Shown here: piece by piece, positions 1 to 9,003 of the stretch
Layout of the letters: the number at the start of each line of letters is the position of its first letter
Numbering within the stretch: the first letter of the stretch is position 1
Source of the DNA: Plantago elongata
Lineage: Eukaryota; Streptophyta; Magnoliopsida; Lamiales; Plantaginaceae
Length of the DNA stretch: 22,978 bases
Reading direction: 5' to 3'
Assembly: GCA_036897095.1 (NCBI GenBank)
Contig: JAYMSP010002670.1
Location: 1 to 22,978, forward strand
Notes under the pieces: model-generated
What the model was told of the DNA's origin: nothing
Database searches by the model: none
What the model saw: the letters and a program-made list of their open reading frames with translations, nothing else
Made by a program: the position numbers and the translations under genes

Positions 1-131
1 TCAAATGCCAAAACACCCACGTTTGATTTCTTGATCACTTCCCTTTTCGGGTTCTCCGGATTCGATTTCTTGGAATCGAAACTGTGTGAAATGGACTTCT
101 TTACCTTGATTAGCCATGTTTCAAGAACCAT
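1..131 (-). CDS. PSI1-like DUF3475/DUF668 protein, N-terminal part (cut by window edge)
   Basis: Reading leftwards from the ATG at 131-129 gives 43 uninterrupted codons and then runs off the window. The protein opens M-V-L-E-T-W-L-I-K-V-K and reaches K-K-S-N-V-G-V-L-A-F at residues 34-43. Both blocks are hallmarks of plant PSI1-like proteins, which carry DUF3475 followed by DUF668; the second block is the very start of DUF3475. Relatives are around 450-650 residues, so over 90% of the protein lies outside the window. Family members have been linked to growth and phytosulfokine signalling, often at the plasma membrane; that role is family knowledge, not visible here. The start is well supported: A at -3, G at +4, the conserved block begins at the first residue, and a CT-rich leader lies upstream. 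No stop or frameshift is seen, so I treat it as a live gene, but only its first exon part is visible. Confidence 0.85.
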   Translation of the reverse strand, partial: MVLETWLIKVKKSISHSFDSKKSNPENPKREVIKKSNVGVLAF

Positions 132-350
132 GGTTTATTGTGTTCAAGAAGGCAAAAAGATTGGATCTTTGAACAGATTTAGGCGAGATGAGAAGATTGT
201 GAGAAGGGTTTGGAGAGAATTCACACACACACAGTGAGTGTGGAGAGAAGAATTGGAGTTGAAAAGTGGAAATGGTGAAAGAAAGAAGGATTTTTAGTTG
301 GTTGGTTTGCTCTGTTCTGGAGATGAAGTTGCAAATATGTTGAAAGGTGT
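132..350 (-). promoter_or_regulatory. 5' leader of the PSI1-like gene
   Basis: Read on the minus strand, the 200 or so bases above the ATG are pyrimidine-rich (TTCTTCTCTCC-type runs), typical of plant 5' untranslated leaders. They contain a short (CA)6 tract at 222-233. No convincing TATA box can be fixed, so the transcription start and the limits of the leader are guesses. The plus-strand open frame at 31-237 overlapping it is a shadow. Confidence 0.45.
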
Positions 351-1126
351 AGTCAATGTGAAGATTTATGATATGGTTTTGGTTTGTTTAAGAAAACTAA
401 TCAAGATTCAAGAAGATCTACCATTAAATAAGTGTATGGTGTACCAACTTGCATTTCACCTTTGAATCTTGAACTTGATGTTATATTTCCATTTGTATAA
501 AGATGAATGTGTCACTTTATTTGTTTGGTGAATTGAGTTCACTTGTTTCATCACTAATTTTATCTTACACGTTTTCCTTCTTTCCTTTTCATAATTTCAA
601 CACAAATTCTTCCAAAATACATGTAATAGTGCGGGATTGGATGGATCTACAAGAATTTTAGACATAATTATACTTCTCCTTGAATATGCAAAGATAAATC
701 TTACCGGAATTCAAAAAAAAATTATGCATATTAATCTTTATCCAATAACTATATAACGTAATTACATAAACAAGCAAATCAATACTTACTTGTCGCACTA
801 ATTTTCCAGACAGCAGCTTTAAAGCCTTAAAGATTTTCTTGAATCCGTCCGTCAAACACCTCGATCTGTTCATCATATATGTTATGTGAAACTCAATAAA
901 ACATCATGATCAACATCCCGAATCTCAATATTCACGGACAATTGATTCACTAGGAGTCCTCGTTCGAAACTATACTAAATTATTTAGTGAGTAGTTTTAT
1001 GGAGAATTGAAACATGAAGGAATACATTATAATATCCAAGTAAAAGCCAGAAAGAAGGGAAAACTTATATCCCTATATAATCTCGTAGATCTATGTATAA
1101 CAACAAAAATCGGCCAAGAGTTTAGT
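351..1126. other. Intergenic, nothing identified
   Basis: AT-rich sequence that should hold the distal promoter of the PSI1-like gene. The minus-strand open frame at 658-876 resembles no family I know. The right part may belong to the LTR-like block that follows, whose left edge I cannot place. Confidence 0.4.
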
Positions 1127-2455
1127 GACATTAGGTCTCTTAGCCTAGTTGGTTGAGTTAGTATTTTGCCATTAGGTCATGGATTCGAAACTCAACAAGC
1201 CCACTTTTATTTGCTTTCTCTCTTTTGGACTTTTATATTTTAACTGCATGCTAATTTGATCCAAATAAATTTTCTTCATTTAATTAATTAAATCCAATTT
1301 AATCTTTAATCTTTCTCCTAATATAAATTAAATCCAATTTAATTCATTTAACTTCTAAAAGTATAACAACTAAGTCCGATAATCCAATTTGATTTGTTAA
1401 TTATTTCTATCAAATAGATCAATTATCAATAATGGTAAATTAAACATTTATTAATTCAATTAATATTTAATTTACTTTAATACTCGAATGGTAGAATAAT
1501 CACCTTGTTGTGTGACCCATAGGATCTTATGTAAGTAAGCACTAATCAAATTAAAGTTTAGGTAAAATCATAGACAATTCACCCAACACTCTTAATACAT
1601 AAAGAACGTTTGAAAGGATTACAAACCATATGTAATGTAGAACTCATGATGATACGGTCCTTTCATTCTCGAACACCCGATTAAATCTAGAACTTGAATT
1701 CGTGTCTGTTTGAATAATTTAATCACTTTATCACATTCTACTAACTGATCCAATAATATTTGAACATCATTCCAAATATATCTTGCGTTGGCCAACGATT
1801 TTGATCAAACTAGTTATGAGAAGTTTAGTGTTCTCTCCAAGTCTATTTTGAAGAATGAATCATATCTTGGTTCGACTACTACTAACATATGTTTCGTGTT
1901 GTGCCCAACACATGTCGTATCTACCCCTACAAGGAGTGCAAGCATTGATCATGATCAAAGCACATGAGTTCACACATGTAGTAAGTATCAATGTCAAGTC
2001 AAAGGACTATTACATCACCCTACAAACCGTTACTTCCGTTGACACGTAAATAGATTACATCAAACGATTTTTCGGCTGGGTATACCAACACTTTCTAAAG
2101 TGTCCATCACGTATTATCAAGTAATTCGTAGTCGTGAGAACTACTACACCCTCAAATAATATGATGCAGACCACATGCCAAACTATAATGCATCATCGAT
2201 ATCCCATTCTCGATGATCACTGATTGGGGCCATTTTAGAGTTATATTATGTGACTCAAGATCTCACATTCTTAGTGATAATATAATTCTTCTGGAAACAC
2301 ATATATAAATAATTACATAAAACAGATAATAATATTCATATATTGTAATGTCTATTTATAGATGAACAATAATTATAAATAAATACTAAATCGAATATGT
2401 ATATTTGTCCTCAATTGATTATATTTAGGACGTATATTCTTTCACTCCTAAAACA
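1127..2455 (-). mobile_element. LTR-like remnant of a copia-type retroelement, minus strand
   Basis: On the minus strand this block begins with TG at 2455 (tgttttaggagtgaaag), a form common for plant copia LTRs. The sequence just before it (2456-2520) resembles the 3' untranslated end of such elements, although a clean polypurine tract is not visible. The body is long, non-coding and AT-rich. From general familiarity with plant repeats it looks like the long LTR of an Angela/SIRE-type element, but I cannot show this from a second LTR copy because none is present. The other edge is unresolved and could lie anywhere between about 640 and 1130. Low to moderate confidence. Confidence 0.4.
1131..1200 (+). 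repeat. tRNA-derived sequence (SINE-like or tRNA relic) with A and B boxes
   Basis: An A-box tagcctagttgg (1141-1152) fits the pol III consensus TRGCNNAGYNGG at all positions. A B-box-like ggattcgaaac (1181-1191) follows at tRNA-like spacing, matching about 8 of 11 positions. A seven-base start, ggtctct, precedes the A-box. The D and anticodon arms do not fold properly, so this is not a functional tRNA. It could be a SINE head or a decayed tRNA; no poly(A) or poly(T) tail or flanking duplication was found. Confidence 0.4.
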
Positions 2456-2798
2456 ATCTTGGTGAATCACTAGATCAATCTATAGTGATCTCGATAGTTA
2501 AATGTGCGGTGTCTAAATGGGTCTTTCAATTTTTTTACTAGGATAACGATTGAGGAAGTACACCTCTGTCGTATTTGAGTTATACCTATTTATATGTCAG
2601 GAAGGGTAGCTATATGATAGTTTTATACACTTGGAGATTTAGTAGAACTTGAAGGGCAGTATTGAGTTTTTTTCATCTCACAATTTGGTGAACTTAATTA
2701 ACCGAAACAAGGTCAAACCTAACATGGTTACATGTAGTCAAAGGTAAGAGAAGAGTAGCTAGGATTTGAGAACACTTCGATTGGTATTTAACTCTTTT
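2456..2798. other. Non-coding stretch between two LTR-like blocks
   Basis: Its left part may be the 3' internal end of the minus-strand element whose LTR starts at 2455. No readable retroelement protein and no host gene were found. Confidence 0.35.
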
Positions 2799-2993
2799 CC
2801 AAGGACAAAATCGCCATGGTGCGAGACTACGTGTCTCGGCCCATCCTTGCCCAAGGACAAATTGCTATGGTCCGTCCGAGACTCCAAGTCCCAGCCCAAC
2901 CTCGCCCAAGGACAAAATCGCAAGTCCTAGAGTATCGGCCCCCATCCTTGCCATCGTCTCGGTCCTTGACTCCGAGTCCCGGGCCATCTTACC
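2799..2993 (+). repeat. GC-rich minisatellite, about 3.5 units of 46-55 bp
   Basis: Each unit opens with ccaaggacaaaatcgc or a close variant, at 2799, 2851 and 2906, giving units of 52, 55 and 46 bp. A fourth, partial unit without the opening follows to about 2993. All carry variants of gagact(c)-cgtctcggccc-atccttgcc. The GC content stands out sharply from the surroundings. The open frame at 2816-3034 spans it, but unit lengths are not all multiples of three, so I do not call it coding. Confidence 0.7.
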
Positions 2994-3365
2994 CGAAGAC
3001 GAAGCTCTTGATAATATCGTACTTCAAAGTGTGAGCCAAATGTGCCTCCCAATTCCCTGACATGTGTCACCCTTCGGCCAAATCGACAACCCTCTGGTGA
3101 ATCGGAGTTGTATCCCCCCGGAGCTTTCTACTATAAATACAAAGTATTTATTCTTCATAAATGGTAAACAACTACTTTTGAAATTCTACTCTCTATGTTA
3201 GAGGTCCAAGTCGCAACTTGATCAGCCTCTGAACATGTTGAGTTCGAGACTGAGGCGAACCGATCCAAAAGCATTTAACCCTTATTTTTATTTCAGATAC
3301 TTGCGGAGTCCCGTATCACGTGGAGTCTCGTATACACTTGTTGAGCGATGTACTTACACTTTCCT
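2994..3365 (+). mobile_element. LTR-like remnant with TATA box (solo LTR or fragment)
   Basis: Downstream of the minisatellite is a typical LTR layout: a C-run, a TATA box ctataaata (3131-3139), then a leader-like stretch and a GA-rich region with gagttcgagactgaggcg around 3240-3257, reminiscent of the R-U5 part of Ty3/gypsy LTRs. The minisatellite would then lie in U3. No primer-binding site, terminal TG...CA pair or target duplication could be fixed, so the edges and class are tentative. Confidence 0.35.
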
Positions 3366-5317
3366 CCAGTTACACAACTAAAAGAACTATTCCCTCTGTC
3401 CCACATTAAAGGGAAGTAGAGGACAAATCGCAAAACAATATTCACAAGGTGTTTTATTTAACTGTCTCAACTCTCAACCGAAGTATAATTAATGGCCTTG
3501 CAATTTATCGTTTACTTTGTGCCAATTTTATAAATTCAATTTTATTGTTTATCGTTTACTTTTTGTCAGATTGGATGTTTCACTAACTATAATGGCTTGC
3601 AAATTAACTGTGGCAAGAAATGTGATTAGGCATAATTGAGTTCACCCTGATTACGACATGCAATCTACAGTTAGACACTATATTTAACTTTAACTGTGAC
3701 ATAATTATTATTGTTTCGACACACTCTGGCGCATGGACAATATATGCTATTTATTTATAAATCATTAATCATAAATCATAAATCATAGAAAAACCTGTTA
3801 AAATGATTTTGTGTAGTTGATATTTATAAACAACTTTTACGAGAAACTATTTTTCGGGGACAAAATCACATATATAATTAATTATAAATATTACACATTG
3901 AACTACAAACATATATTGTATATATGTAGTACTGAAACAGTATTACGGAAAAGTTTGTATTTGGTGCTGAAAATATATAATGATAATAGCAAATTGCTAC
4001 TTATATCAATTGACTTTGCTGCATCATATGCATGTTCGCATGCTAACTTCAAGCGCAGTTGACCAAATGATGGCTTTATTCAATTCCAAAGGGTTGTAAG
4101 AGTGTGATTCTACTCTTCTAGTACTCTATGATGGTAAGAATTACCATATGTATGGTTCTTTTTCCGAACCCGATCTGAATCCATACAAGGAGGTTCTTTA
4201 TACAGAGTCTTAATTATTGGAGTCTACATTTTTAATATACAAGTAACTATAAGTTACATAAAACTTCGTTACTAACTCGTTTAATAAACTAAGAATGATA
4301 ATAATGCAAGAGCAAATATCATATTGTCCAAATAATTTTTATTTATTTATCTATTCTTTTTACTTTATATCATCTATTTTTTTTAATTATGAAATATTAA
4401 ACATTCAATTGAAATACTTTATCTCAAAACGTGAGTTTGCAAAACCGATTAGAATTTCAAGTTCATCAGTTTATTTTAAACTTTATCTCAAAGTGAAACT
4501 ATATAATACATTCGTACCAGAACCTATATATTGTATTCCAGTTATATCAGTTTAGTTACAAATATAATATTTACCTGATAACCTTCTAATTAACCAATTA
4601 ACCTAGACACACATAAATATAATTGTAATCCAAAAATTCCAAATTTTGTTTTATTATGAATTTTTTTTAACATTTTTATTTAGCTTGTACTCAGTTTATA
4701 ATTATTATTTTAATATGGGTAGGTGAAGGTTTACAAAGACAATGAATTTACACAAGCCCTCTGAAAATTTGGGTCGGCCATGCCCATTCTACAAACCCAA
4801 CGCGAGTACATATATTAATAGATTCACTCCATCATTTTTAAAGTTAATTTCAACATGTTTTTTAGATGCATAGTATTTATGTTTTAAGGGTAAAATCTAT
4901 AATTATAATAAAAAAAGAAGGTAAAAAAATGTGAAGATATGAGTATAATAGTCGAAAAGAAATAAAAGAGTAACGCTTTAGGCCACCCGGAAAATAAAAT
5001 TGTTGTTAAACACAACACGTTTCTAGTCAAACGCAATATAAAATATTTATAACTTGATTGAATTGCCCCAAACTCGTAAAAAAATATTATGAAATTAATA
5101 AAAAATTAAAATAATTTGTTTATATAAATATATATTTTGTGTTACATTTAGTCGAAAACTTAGTTCTGCATTCATTGTCGTGGCATTTTTAATCGATATT
5201 GCAATGTCATCGATGTGGATCATTTGGTTCACATTAGAATGCTTTGGTCACAAAAAATGAAAAATACAATAAGTGTTCTGAATCGGTATTTTGACATGTG
5301 AAGAGCTTTTTACCATA
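3366..5317. other. AT-rich intergenic DNA, nothing firmly identified
   Basis: Nearly 2 kb without a recognisable gene. At 3391-3410 the text tccctctgtcccacattaaa resembles one end of a Stowaway MITE, but no matching second end is visible. A short aaatcat tandem lies at about 3764-3788. Open frames at 3817-4062 and 4295-4555 have low-complexity Phe/Tyr/Ile-rich products and look like chance. Confidence 0.5.
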
Positions 5318-5411
5318 TACACAAACATTAGACTATATAGGTTGTATGTTTTGGAACTTTAGGGGGTTTGTCTTAAAAACTTGGAGACTTGAAGGACTTA
5401 AATGCAAAGTT
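5318..5411 (+). repeat. Direct repeat copy A: host flank plus first 69 bp of a copia LTR
   Basis: Matches 6969-7061 at roughly 93%, including an identical run of more than 30 bases across the host/LTR junction. Positions 5318-5342 equal the flank left of the copia element, and 5343-5411 equal the first part of its LTR. After 5411 the similarity stops abruptly. Confidence 0.8.
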
Positions 5412-6804
5412 ATTATTATACCATCAATGAATTTTGTGAAAAAAAAGACAATTTTCGTATAGCTTGATAGCACAGCGTTGTCCGAGGAAAACGGAGTTTC
5501 CCGAATATTCATCCGTTGGATCGTCATGAAAGTTTGAAAGATTCAAGATAACTCATGGAACTACAATCTAGACGGTGGAGATTGGAATCAAAACAGGTTT
5601 GATGTCAAACTTCGTTCTCAGTTAAGCAACAGATTGCTGAAAATTATGATTCGATCTCATATGATATCTTCGCCAGGTAATCTCTCATCTTTTCCCTCAA
5701 TACAATCGATGTGATTGTCCTTGCCTATATATCTTTTGTATCTTTTCTTCCCTTTATCTTCCGCTGTAGAACTCCCATATACAGAACCTCAAATTCGATA
5801 TATTCACGTATGTATAGAACCTCACGTTCGTATACCTCTTTCAAGTTCTCTTTCGATCGAACAACCCACAGTTGTCGATCCCTTCCCATATTCGAGCAAT
5901 TTTCTTCAATCTGTCGAACTTTCTTCTGTCCTCCTGCAATTGCCCGCAATCGTCATTCTACAGTCCAGCGATCGCCCCAGCCCGTTCGATCTTCATCGAC
6001 CGCCTTTGCAATTGCTCGCGATCGTTAATTGCCCTGTTCTCCGACGGAAAATCCTCAGGCTAGGTCTTCTTCGTTGATTACGCAGCGGATTTATCTTCTC
6101 CTTATGCAGTTGAGCCGTTTTCTTCTCCTGCAGTCTACTGCTACGTTTTCTCCACGCATCATCGACTTCCTCAAGCAATTGTATCCGCTCCTTTCCGAGA
6201 TCAGCTCCCGAAGTCGCACGTCCTGATCAAAAGGATTCTCCTCATCCCTTGGGTCAATCTGACGCGCCACCATGCCATCCCACACAATTTCCTAGTATGA
6301 AGCTCCTTCAGTGGTTAGAGTTCGCTATTTTTTTGTTCCATCTCCAATCGTTCGAGCTAGATGTCTGAAGCTCTTGCTCCACTGTATCTTGGACTATTGT
6401 GGTCACATGTTGACCCTTCTCTGCTTATTCAGGACTATCACTATGTGATCACTTATTGATCCTTCTTTTTCCACCTCTGTGTGGTCTTATATCCTCTCCT
6501 ATTCTGGATGTCTCTCTATGCCTGCTTTGGGTGAACTTCTTCCACCCGACTCTTGCAGACTCGAGCACCTCACTGGAGTAGGGTACAATATGTTGGTCCT
6601 CGTTGCCCATAACCAACTGCTCATGGTATCATTCATCGTCCGGTCATACCTTTTACCTCGCCTGCTCTCGTACAACATCAACGTAGAACGGATGAAATAT
6701 ATTGATTCTTACCTATGAGTCGATTTTTCACCAATGGACTTCCAAAGGTATTGTTTGATGCTTTTCAGGACATTCTCAACGTTCATCAAACTCTCGTTTC
6801 GATT
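5412..6804 (+). other. Internal block of an unidentified (probably copia-type) element
   Basis: This block ends at a polypurine tract and LTR, so it is probably the interior of a retroelement that lost its 5' LTR. The part at 5700-6250 is unusually C/T-rich, as in a retroelement leader. It has a duplicated word tgcaattgcycgcratcgt at 5935-5953 and 6007-6025. A weak resemblance to a copia primer-binding site (tgatatcttcgc, 8 of 12 to the usual sequence) lies near 5660. No gag or pol motif could be read. The 105- and 120-residue open frames at 5711-6077 overlap in two frames and look like composition artefacts. Confidence 0.4.
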
Positions 6805-6968
6805 GGGGGGGAGTGTTAGAAGTATAATTAGATTATGACTCCTTAATGTTAGTACTTAGAAGTATTATTGAATTATGATTCCTTATTATATCTAGATATA
6901 CATATTTGTATATATATGAGATTGATGAATAAGAAGCGTAAGGAAAATAGTTCTTTCAGTTTTTATCA
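6805..6968 (+). mobile_element. Polypurine tract and short (155 bp) copia-type 3' LTR
   Basis: A purine run gggggggag (6805-6813) is followed directly by TGTTAGAAG at 6814, the classic copia polypurine tract/LTR junction. The LTR ends TTTTTATCA at 6968, and its ends form a weak inverted repeat (TGTTA/TGATA). It starts with a 40-bp tandem repeat (6816-6855 and 6856-6895). The length of 155 bp is short but seen in compact copia lineages. The matching 5' LTR was not found. Confidence 0.65.
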
Positions 6969-7061
6969 TACACAAACATTAGACTATATAGGTTGTATGT
7001 TTTGAAACTTTGGGGGTTTGTCTTCAAAACTTAGAGACTTGAAGGACTTAATTGCAAAGTT
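6969..7061 (+). repeat. Direct repeat copy B, overlapping the start of the copia element
   Basis: Counterpart of 5318-5411. It begins at the base right after the 155-bp LTR ends (6968/6969) and runs through 25 bases of flank into the first 68 bases of the left LTR of the large copia element. Confidence 0.8.
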
Positions 7062-7533
7062 GTTAAGATTAAAGGCGCTGATTTAATCTAGATCGCAAGA
7101 TCAAAATGTTTTCTTCTTAATCGGACGGTTAATGTTACTCGGGCGGTTATATTAGCATGTGTAAATTAGCTGGCTGCTTTGTTGTGTATATTACTTCAAT
7201 TCACTTGTTATTTTCACTGTAATTGAGAGTTTGTGAGTGGCTAAGATCGTAGATAACTTGAATGGAGTTTAGCAGCTTGGATTGTGGAGTTGTGGTGGAT
7301 CGATTGCAGCTTCGATCGGAGCTCCGTAAGCTTGTATTAATTTTCAGTGATTAGTGAAATCTTGATCGTTTTTCTCCCGAGCAATAGGCCGGTGTAGCAT
7401 GCCGAAGCTCGTTATATCTTGTGTTGATCGTTATTAATTTATCTTGTTCGATTGATTTTTTGTTCTCATCACCATTTATGTTATTATTCATAATTCTTCG
7501 TAATTCGACTCTGATTGATTAGTAATCCTAACA
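6994..7533 (+). repeat. Left LTR of the copia element
   Basis: Starts TGTATG and ends CCTAACA; aligns along its length with 11643-12192. Conserved blocks include aaaggcgctgatttaatct, gcggttatatta and ccgaagctcgttatatct. It directly precedes the primer-binding site. Its first 68 bases plus flank are repeated at 5318-5411. Confidence 0.88.
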
Positions 7534-7535
7534 AG

Positions 7536-7553
7536 TGGTGCCGTCTGTGGGAA
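7536..7553 (+). promoter_or_regulatory. Primer-binding site, not the usual initiator-Met type
   Basis: Two bases after the LTR lies tggtgccgtctgtgggaa. It opens with TGG, complementary to a tRNA CCA end, as a primer-binding site should. Most plant copia elements use tggtatcagagc, complementary to initiator Met-tRNA; this one does not. Part of it (tgg.gccgt) resembles sites seen for Asp-type tRNAs, but I cannot assign the primer. Confidence 0.55.
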
Positions 7554-7599
7554 CGGATTAACCGTTTGTGTTTTACTGATTGTTTTTGTCACAGTAATC

Positions 7600-8400
7600 A
7601 TGAACTCTGATCAGTTCGATGTTGGGAAGTTTAACGGGAATAATGATTTTGGATTATGGAGAGTTAAGATGCGTGCATTACTTGTACAACAAGGTGTGAT
7701 TGAAGCTTTGAAAGGTGCTGATAAGATGAGTACTACTCTAAGTGCTGAAAAAATGCTAAAATTCTGGAGAAGGCACACATATGTATGATTCTGAGACTTG
7801 GAGATAAGGTCTTGAGAGAGGTGTCAAAAGAAGACATAGTTGCTGCTTTATGGCTTATGCTGGAGGGTCTTTACATGAACAAATCCAAGGCTAATAGGTT
7901 GTATATGAAACAGAAGTTGTATATTCATACAAGATTGTGGAGGACATAAGTTTGGAGAATCATCTTGATATGTCCAACAAGTCACTAGATCATGACTTGG
8001 AAATTATTGATGTGCAGATTTCTGACGAATACAGGGCTATAGTGCTGATCAATGCACTGCCCAAGGTGTATGACAACTTGAAAAATGTATTGATCTATGG
8101 GAATACCACAAAGTTGTCTCTAGCAGATGTTGTTTCTGCCATTAGATCTAAGTAACTGCATAAGAATGAGAATGCAGTGAGAATTATGGTGAAGGGTTGA
8201 ATATTAGATACCAAAAGACTCAAAAGCTGAAGAAGAAGTTCAATGAACCCAAGAAATAATTTTAGGCTTCAAAAAACAAATAACATATTGAGTTTAATGA
8301 GATGAGAAAGTGTTTACACTGCCACAAGTCTGGTCATCTAAAGAAGGATTGCCCACTCTTCACGAGAAGACCTGAAATTCAAAATAGAACTAACATATTT
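7600..8400 (+). pseudogene. gag: copia gag (capsid/nucleocapsid), broken
   Basis: The ATG at 7600 opens M-N-S-D-Q-F-D-V and soon reads F-G-L-W-R-V-K-M-R-A-L-L-V-Q-Q-G, the conserved start of copia gag (UBN2-type capsid domain). The frame breaks near 7788. The next block, I-L-R-L-G-D-K-V-L-R-E-V, is read in another frame at about 7789-7930, and a third frame at 7937-8155 gives the end of the capsid domain including L-I-N-A-L-P-K-V-Y. The nucleocapsid zinc knuckle C-x2-C-x4-H-x4-C is intact at 8311-8352. In a working element this protein would form the virus-like particle that packages the RNA. At least three frame changes and several stops make it dead. Confidence 0.88.
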
Positions 8401-9003
8401 CATGTATTTGCAGTTAACATAGATGAAGTTGGAGATGCTCATGTCATGTGTGTATCTGAGACACCAAATAAGAGAGATGGATCATGGATTCAAGGTGCAC
8501 CTTTCACATCTCACCTAACAAGCACTGGTTCACTGACTTGAAACCTACAACTAAAGGCATGGTGGTTTAGGGAATGATGAACCATGCAACATTGAAGGTA
8601 TTGGGAATATTCACTTAAGGATGAGGAATGGAGACATCAGAATCTTGACAGATGTCAGGTACATTCTTGATCTTAGGAGAAATCTCATATCACTTGGCAC
8701 TTTAGAGAAGAAAGGGTTTAATTAGTTTCACTCCAATAATGGCATATTATATGTTATGAAGAGAGATGTTATGCTGCAAGGTCCTAGAATTAATAGGTTT
8801 TATTATGTTGATTGTGATGTTATATCTGATCATGCTCATCCTATTACTTTTGTTAGTACTAATATACGGCATAAGAGGCTTGGTCACATAAGTCAGGAAG
8901 GATTAACAGAGCTACACAAACAAAACTTAATCAAACAAGATAGCCTAGAGAAGCTTCAACTATGTGAAAAGTGCAATTTGGGAAAATCAAAGAAGAATAT
9001 ATA
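8401..9003 (+). pseudogene. pol: copia protease and integrase zinc-binding (GAG_pre-integrase) region, broken
   Basis: The aspartyl protease should show W-I-x-D-S-G-A; here 8485-8499 reads W-I-Q-G-A, so the catalytic Asp-Ser pair has been lost by a small deletion. Further stops follow, around 8539 and 8722. From 8756 a readable stretch gives the pre-integrase domain, with the HHCC zinc-binding residues all present: His at 8870 and 8885, Cys at 8963 and 8972. A stop at 9002-9004 ends the frame just before the integrase core. The order gag, protease, integrase is standard for copia. Confidence 0.82.

Noticed and set aside
31-237. 68-residue plus-strand frame at the left edge
   Set aside because: It is antisense to the PSI1-like coding sequence and its leader, which match a known family.
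165-2455. atctt flanking a TG...CA span as a target duplication for one very large solo LTR
   Set aside because: The left end lies in the leader of the PSI1-like gene, has no LTR-like terminus, and one five-base match over 2 kb is expected by chance.
2816-3034. 72-residue Pro/Arg-rich open frame
   Set aside because: It reads through a minisatellite whose unit lengths (52, 55, 46) are not multiples of three, so no repeating peptide is kept; likely non-coding.
3391-3410. Possible Stowaway MITE end tccctctgtcccacattaaa
   Set aside because: No matching inverted end with a TA border within the next kilobase, so an element cannot be defined.
3764-3788. Short aaatcat tandem
   Set aside because: Only about three imperfect units; ordinary low complexity in AT-rich DNA.
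5711-6077. Open frames of 105 and 120 residues on the plus strand
   Set aside because: They overlap in two frames in C/T-rich DNA, have no recognisable domain, and their composition follows the base bias.
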